Source: Bordetella parapertussis
Lineage (GTDB): Bacteria > Pseudomonadota > Gammaproteobacteria > Burkholderiales > SG8-39
Direction: 5' to 3'
DNA length: 64,000 nucleotides
Assembly: GCA_945862265.1 (NCBI GenBank)
Contig: CAMAXP010000009.1
Span: 48,180-112,179, forward strand
Part shown: one piece after another, positions 61,701-64,000 of the stretch
How the letters are laid out: every line of letters starts with the position of its first letter
Numbering within the stretch: position 1 is the first letter of the stretch
Translations under genes and position numbers: made by a program
Notes under the pieces: generated by a model
The model's database searches: none
Told to the model about the DNA's origin: nothing
What the model saw: only the letters and a program-made list of their open reading frames with translations

Positions 61701-64000
61701 CGCGGCTCCATGAGATACAACGGCATCGCGGTGACGGTGAACCAGGCTATCAGCGCGGTCGACATCGCTGCCGGGAAGTTGCAGTTCACCGCTACCGCTA
61801 CCAACAACAATACGACCTTCAATTTCAAAGTGCAGGACGATGGCGGTACGTCCGGGGGCGGTGCGGATACCTCCACTTCCACGTACTCGTTCGCCCTGAA
61901 TTGGACCGGATCGAATTCCGCGCCTACCCTCGTCGCGGGAAGCCCGACCCTTACTACGATCACCGAAGACCAGACCGCAAACACGGGGCAGGCCGTCAGT
62001 TCGTTCCTCGGCAGCACGGTTGCCGATACCGAAGGGAAGCTCGGGATCGCGATCACAGGTACGAGCGTCACCGGGGCTGGAACCGGCACGTGGCAGTACT
62101 CCACCGATGGCGGCACGGCCTGGATCAATCTTTCAGGGCTGACGGGCACCAACGCGCTCCTGCTGCGCGACACGGACAAGGTCCGATTCATTCCTGACGC
62201 GGCCAACGGCGCGACGGCAACCTTTACTTACCGTGCCTGGGACCAGAGCACCGGCACCGCGGGATCCCTAGCGACGCCTGGGAGTGGCGGCGGCACTACG
62301 GCGTTCTCCGACAATGTCAGCGCCACGACCAAGTCGATCACGGCGACCCTGGTGGTGACTCCCGTGAACGACGCTCCCGGGTTGTCAGGCAATCTGACGC
62401 TCGCGAGTGTGGCGGAGGACACGGTTGCGCCTGCGGTGCGGACGATAGCCCAACTGATGACCGACAGCAGTGTCACGTTGCAGGACGTGGACTCGGGAGC
62501 CGCGCTTTCGGGGCTGGCAGTGGTGGGCAACACCGCTAACGCCGGCACGCAAGGCAGCTGGCAGTATTCTACGGATGGAACCAACTGGTTTGCAGTCGGT
62601 ACGGTTGCAGACGGCTCCACGGCGCTGGCCCTTTCCACCGCTGCGCAATTGCGTTTCGTCCCGGTGGGGGACTATTTCGGCAGCCCGCCTGCGCTGACCG
62701 TTCGGGCGCTGGACAATTCGTACGCCAGCTTTACGAACGGCGCCTCGCGCGTGACGGTCGACACGACGACCAATGGCGGCGTCACTGCAATAGCAGCGGT
62801 CACCCGCTCTATTAGCACGACGATCTGGGAAGTCAATGATGCACCGCAATCCACTGGGACGGCCGTCAGCACGCTTACGGTCCCGGAGGACAGCGGTACG
62901 ACGAGTCTCGGTTTGGGCGGCATCGCGTACGGCAAAGGTGCCGGCACCACCGAAGATGCGCTGCAGACACTGACCTACACGGTGACGGCTGTTCCCTCGA
63001 GCATCGGGCAGGTCGTCCTGGCCGACGGCACGACAGTGGTCACGGCAAGCACGAATTACACGCTCGCACAGATCAAGGGGATGCAGTTCAAGGCGACGCC
63101 GGATGCCAGCGGTACGGGCAACTTCACATTCACGGTCAATGACGACGGGACGACCAAGGCCGTGGCCAATCCGTTGTCGTTGACTCAGACCCTCGCGATT
63201 ACGGTTAACCCGGTCTCAGACCTGCCGACGCTGGCGGTGACGGCGACGGCCTCGGGGAACGAGGACACGGCGATCGTGATCGGCACGAAGATCGCGGGAG
63301 CGCTGACGGACACGGACGGATCGGAGACGCTGAGCTACACGATCAGCGGGGTGCCGACGGGGGCGACGCTGTCGGCGGGGACGAACACGGGCGGGGGTGT
63401 GTGGACGCTGACGGCGGCGCAGATGACCAATGCGCTGACGATCACGCCGGTGGCGGACTTCAACGGGACGATCAGCCTGGGGGTGACCGCGACGAGCAAG
63501 GACGGGACGGCGACGGCGGTGACGACGGCGAGCCAGCCGCTGACGGTGACGGTGAACGCGGTGGCCGACATTGTTGGTGACGCGCTGACGACGAATGAGG
63601 ACACGGCGATCACGGCGAACGTGATCTCGGGCACGGATGGGGCGAGCGCGGACAACTTTGAGTCTGGGGCTCGGGCGTTGACCGCGGTGACGCAGGGGGC
63701 GAACGGTTCGGTGACGTTCACGGCGGCGGGGTCGGTGACCTACACGCCGAACGCGGACTTCAACGGGGCGGACAGCTTCACGTACACGGTGACCTCGGGT
63801 GGTGTGACCGAGACGGCGACGGCGACGGTGAACGTGACGGCGGTTGTTGATACGACGACGGTGACGTTGAGCTCGGCGGCGCCGGCGTCGGTGGTTGAAG
63901 GCTCGACGATCACGTACACGGCGACGGTGGGCCAGGCGGTGACGGGTACGCCGCTGGTGCTGACGCTCTCGAACAGCGAGACGATCACGATCGGGGTGGG
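52779..64000 (+). CDS. Giant LEPR/DUF4347 repeat surface protein (adhesin), 3' end beyond window
   Basis: The frame opens at ATG 52779 and has no stop before base 64000, so more than 3740 codons are present. Order: basic N-terminus without a Sec signal; LEPRIVFDGA at residues 37-46; Ala/Asp-rich linker to about 115; DUF4347 at about 125-275; beta-rich region; PA14-like domain at about 715-856; then Ig/cadherin-like repeats, most ending in NDAP-type junctions. Within these are three copies of a SDFPFSD module (57663, 59433, 61617) and six copies of a module with WQYSxDxGxxW (Trp codons at 58152, 58629, 59091, 59910, 62091, 62559) followed by RAWDQT. It should be secreted by a type I-like route and mediate adhesion or biofilm. 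Codon use changes near 63210. Confidence 0.93.
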   Translation, partial: MSENDKPQGSGEGAGKAPSKAKRTRKTLVRKTRYLALEPRIVFDGALAADIVDKTAQTAADASKPAGTTAAETDKTLPAVDWTQTAVPDAAAADRAAVDRAAADKAAADRPLGVLEPVSARAGGEILFIDTSIAGYQQLVAGVRSGVEVVLLDPARDGFAQITEALAGRQNVDAVHLVTHGSVGEIALGNTEMTALSVAQHGADMAAWKASLSPGADFLIYGCDAGQGLAGHSLLSQLSTLTGADVAASDNLTGGGPLGGDWNLEVTQGTIVTRPFADAATLAQFSAVLAQPVVDLNGADLNVTDTFGGTAAIDLFSFNRSGVGGSAMSDTVTAGMGWLTPAGATNGWVEFDAAPSGGSNSENNPITAHVQVKANPGVGTGTSGNVLMIEGHSDAPQDYIQRAINLQPYTSAQVSFSYVFVNASAGQDFIQLQVSNNGGANFSTVATYSSSASTGVTTSGSATNVDISAYVSENTVVRLQVSSGFGGTTDKFYLDNVKITAGGNNYASAFTESGTAVQLMDTNAAFSSSNTTTSATVTITNWKSGDSLAYATTSGIAGSLSPDGSTLTLTGSGDANFLAALKAVRYSNSSLNPDATTRDITVTATDGTTPSSTVHAYVKVIPVNNPIVANPEVFTLAAGQTTQTGNILADGGYGKDYDPDGVVTFDSVLAAPKFGTVAINTDGTFTYNYTGGPVPVGGIADTFTYKLISVAQVPGVNYEFWANNSTLTSLIGTGPTGFPTTTPDYTGFSSTYNVDQAVRDYSAAKGLTPNFDNFVIRYSSGLTVKTGGNYTFYSGSDDGSIVYVDGQMVVNNDGLHAFQTVTGSTIYLSPGLHSIEVRFNERGGQETLTVSYSGADTSGLVTDLGRQSGVLANEFATATATILIPETSAPPRVALGTTVSVIDDFKTQTYTNTSSTSTFGWVAPWIETSDDASATAAGGQIKVVTDTSDFKLQIQNATGTNVSITRPVDLIGNAGAGATRVGTQLQFAYDRTSIGSGSVDVQISRDGGQSWTTLDTINSSYGSASGTYTKDVTAYASASTQLRFVAAPGTGTLFVDNVRFDAQSTAFTATYTHNDGTGFAVAIASTQMRLTDPNTTSPGDQITGATITITNANAGDQLVLSSLLPVGITSTITSGAGTYTLTLSGTATRVQYEAALKLVQFKNTTSGNILTTSRVVSVQVLDDTGLNSNTALSTIVIGANRNSAPTGTNLTAAVSATNTWRNVTLADLGFADASDAPAPNNFADVKVTSMSWGTNTTGTNQQLLRWNGSAWVAVAVNNVMTLADLNAGNLRFASSANGTWSVGFQVRDDGGTANSGVDLDPTANTLTLKVGTASAPVLVNNPALSYVQGAAATPINTTITLTDADSAIMSKVTVAMSGGLAEDVLSFTPSASTGDIYVSSNAGGTLTLLSTSGTATTAQWQAAMRAVAYQDTNALTPSGTARTVTFTAYDDTSGTAKTGTLATTINIDGRPVVATGSTVTYTEQASGVSVAPSLTLTDVNGTNLTGANVTVSNFVSGDTLTASGLPVGITASYNSSTGVLTLSGSATIANYQTALRGVTFSNASNDNPTGVSAGTPGGVTPSRSIAIVATDGTYTSAPLTSTVNLTAVNDAPSTANVTTSPAIATNAFYTFTSSDFPFSDVDGNTLSNVLINTPLPGTGDLYYNGSKITTATTVSAADVAAGKLQFKSTGTPNSTTFNFQVQDSGGGSDKSTAATFNLNWAGSGTNFAPVLTAGAPVMAPITEDATAATGQLVSSLLAVSGSNVSQVTDNDPGGVGGVAITGTSVGSGPGSWQYSTDGGTTWNAVASVSGTSSLLLRSSDRVRFLPDGSNATPAGTGALTPTITYRAWDQTAGVAGARVDTSTSGGSSAFSLASDTASITVSNLNDAPVLTPAGAFTMPSLIAVAAGNASATQLGGQTVSSFMGTSTDVDANPQSARGIAITGLTASSGKWQYSADNGSTWFDVTGSAGSALLLQSTDKVRFLADGVAAGGGNLTFRAWDGTVTGVATAGPRNVADTTAPGATGGTGAFSTQANAATITVANANDAPLLDAAVNVTMPTLVANAPAPSGPVGSLVSALLTGQSDPDPGALGGMAVTGANTANGTWWYSLDNGFTWNTLGSPTKTTARLLAADSATRVYFQPNTGFSGTVSDGLTFRAWDRTTGVQGGIAAQDLSNAANVGGTTAFSNTTDTAAIAVVALNTAPTTASVASPSVYSTATYTFNTTDFPFSDTNGNKFANVVITAAPAAGTLKYNGITVSGPLTVSVTDIDAGKLQFTSTGSAASTSFTFKVQDDGGTTNGGQDTSAAATFNLSWSVPNAAPVLTAGSPSLNTIDEDAVSNSGQTVAAFLGTTVSDANSGAAQGIAITAASFSGAGTGTWQYSLDSGVTWNAIGNVTGTSALLLAATDSIRFVPDTVYGATATLSYRAWDQTAGFAGTKVNPGAGGGTTAFSTGSDTATLTVQSINDAPTVSVPGAAFSATEQVAVVLSGPGFAVADIDAGSSNVKATLSVGEGALTVAAGTTGVVVTNNSSGTVTLTGSTSAINNLLSGLNGASVSYIDNTDTPSASTTFTLLVDDQGNTGGPARTASSSQTINIAQINDAPTLTATTVTGTFTEGAGLATGTPVTLFTGAAVSATEASGQSIKSMSLTVSNLKDGSAEQLNIDGTTFSLTNGATGTTAANGLTYTVTVSAGTATVTLANAGGIAPSAATAVVNGMSYQNTSQDPTSATRTVTLTQVVDTGGTASGGVDTKNVTIASTVTVTPVNDAPVLNSTSANPTFTEAAGSTQAAAVSVFSGASVSAIESAQNFTGLTFTVSGIVNGANEVIVVDGKTITLGANSSSTTTTNGINYSVTGLPGGTATVTLTPAGASAATIQSVVNSITYQNTLKDAPTAGNRVFTITQIKDSGGGTDTANPAIVSSVNVVSVNDAPTSSNVATSPAGIENSTTYTFKSTDFPLTDVDGNALKNVVITALPGRGSMRYNGIAVTVNQAISAVDIAAGKLQFTATATNNNTTFNFKVQDDGGTSGGGADTSTSTYSFALNWTGSNSAPTLVAGSPTLTTITEDQTANTGQAVSSFLGSTVADTEGKLGIAITGTSVTGAGTGTWQYSTDGGTAWINLSGLTGTNALLLRDTDKVRFIPDAANGATATFTYRAWDQSTGTAGSLATPGSGGGTTAFSDNVSATTKSITATLVVTPVNDAPGLSGNLTLASVAEDTVAPAVRTIAQLMTDSSVTLQDVDSGAALSGLAVVGNTANAGTQGSWQYSTDGTNWFAVGTVADGSTALALSTAAQLRFVPVGDYFGSPPALTVRALDNSYASFTNGASRVTVDTTTNGGVTAIAAVTRSISTTIWEVNDAPQSTGTAVSTLTVPEDSGTTSLGLGGIAYGKGAGTTEDALQTLTYTVTAVPSSIGQVVLADGTTVVTASTNYTLAQIKGMQFKATPDASGTGNFTFTVNDDGTTKAVANPLSLTQTLAITVNPVSDLPTLAVTATASGNEDTAIVIGTKIAGALTDTDGSETLSYTISGVPTGATLSAGTNTGGGVWTLTAAQMTNALTITPVADFNGTISLGVTATSKDGTATAVTTASQPLTVTVNAVADIVGDALTTNEDTAITANVISGTDGASADNFESGARALTAVTQGANGSVTFTAAGSVTYTPNADFNGADSFTYTVTSGGVTETATATVNVTAVVDTTTVTLSSAAPASVVEGSTITYTATVGQAVTGTPLVLTLSNSETITIGV
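52887..52916 (+). other. LEPR-type N-terminal motif of the giant adhesin
   Basis: LEPRIVFDGA at residues 37-46 follows a run of Lys/Arg. Motifs of the form LEPRxxFDGA are known near the N-termini of very large repeat proteins, where no function has been fixed; a recognition or processing site is likely by position. Confidence 0.8.
53151..53610 (+). other. DUF4347 domain with His-Gly / Gly-Cys pair
   Basis: Residues about 125-278. ILFIDTSIAGYQ opens the domain, AVHLVTHG gives H180-G181 after a hydrophobic strand, and FLIYGCDAG gives G222-C223 after the next. The order and spacing resemble the catalytic dyad of clan CD peptidases (caspase/CHAT type). Domain assignment is by pattern; activity is inferred. 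Confidence 0.75.
54921..55346 (+). other. PA14-like domain of the giant adhesin
   Basis: Residues about 715-856 contain YTFYSGSDDGSIVYVDGQ, then NNDGLH and LSPGLHSIEVRF with a following GGQETLTVSYSG, the characteristic PA14 order. PA14 domains often bind carbohydrates, so this may be the ligand-binding head close to the N-terminus. Confidence 0.8.
57663..61904 (+). repeat. Intragenic SDFPFSD modules (three dispersed copies)
   Basis: Copies at 57663-57938, 59433-59717 and 61617-61904 each run from Y-T-F-x-S/T-x-D-F-P through LKYNG- or LYYNG-like and AGKLQF segments to a VQDxGG and NLxW end. They are about 92-96 residues long and alternate with the WQYS modules, giving a higher-order A-B pattern. 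Confidence 0.8.

Overview
The window is GC-rich, densely coding DNA from a betaproteobacterium, most likely a Burkholderiales member. The pointers are three Bug-type solute-binding proteins with no TctA/TctB beside them, small families typical of that order (DUF3567, DUF6806, DUF6279), and heavy investment in uptake and catabolism of organic acids, amides and aromatics. I see no rRNA, tRNA, CRISPR array, insertion sequence or prophage. No stretch over 300 bases lacks a gene: the longest gaps are 52534-52778, 29584-29774 and 47313-47500, and each is described as a site or under its flanking genes.

Layout. 1-3362 (+): the tail of a Bug receptor, a FAD amine/amino-acid oxidase and a Tas-like aldo/keto reductase. 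3447-7646 (+): a tightly coupled set of DUF3301, ferredoxin-NADP reductase, DUF6279 lipoprotein and a PAS-PAS-GGDEF-EAL enzyme. 7733-9862 (-): a solitary, divergent elongation factor G. 10019-13017 (+): a hydrolase, a Bug receptor and an Ldh-type dehydrogenase, with a perfect 53-bp tandem repeat between the last two. 13022-15073 (-): FAH-family hydrolase, cupin and FkbM-like protein. 15126-18589 (+): AzlC/AzlD amino-acid exporter, a TPR protein and allophanate hydrolase. 18637-22886: class II aldolase (-), sulfatase (+), then a Rieske oxygenase and a folate-independent-type methionine synthase (-) that share one reading frame and are separated by a single TAG. 23041-28423 (+): a branched-chain-type ABC importer, including a permease-ATPase fusion, plus an SDR. 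28465-29583 (-): a Fic protein.

42631-29775 (-) reads as one 13-gene catabolic and transport operon with almost every junction overlapping or abutting: acyl-CoA ligase, two VOC proteins, quinone-oxidoreductase-like MDR, thioesterase, amidase, two paralogous NitT/TauT-type binding proteins, class II aldolase, Bug receptor, ABC ATPase, ABC permease and MFS carrier. A sensible reading is uptake, CoA activation and ring or side-chain processing of an unknown acid or amide. 42692-50218 then carries a cysteine-dioxygenase-like enzyme divergent from an Lrp/AsnC regulator, a DUF2817 metallohydrolase, an enol-lactonase-like hydrolase, a phosphodiesterase, two conserved small proteins, MetY and another hydrolase.

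50359-64000 (+) is the most unusual part. A 724-residue membrane protein joins a PqqD-like N-terminal domain, a complete M50 (site-2 protease) zinc site and an HlyD-like adaptor. It is followed by a giant surface protein gene that opens at 52779 and is still open at the window edge (more than 3740 codons). Its N-terminus has an LEPR-type motif, a DUF4347 domain with a His-Gly / Gly-Cys arrangement like clan CD cysteine peptidases, and then a PA14-like domain and many Ig/cadherin-like repeats. The pair looks like a dedicated processing and export system for a large adhesin.
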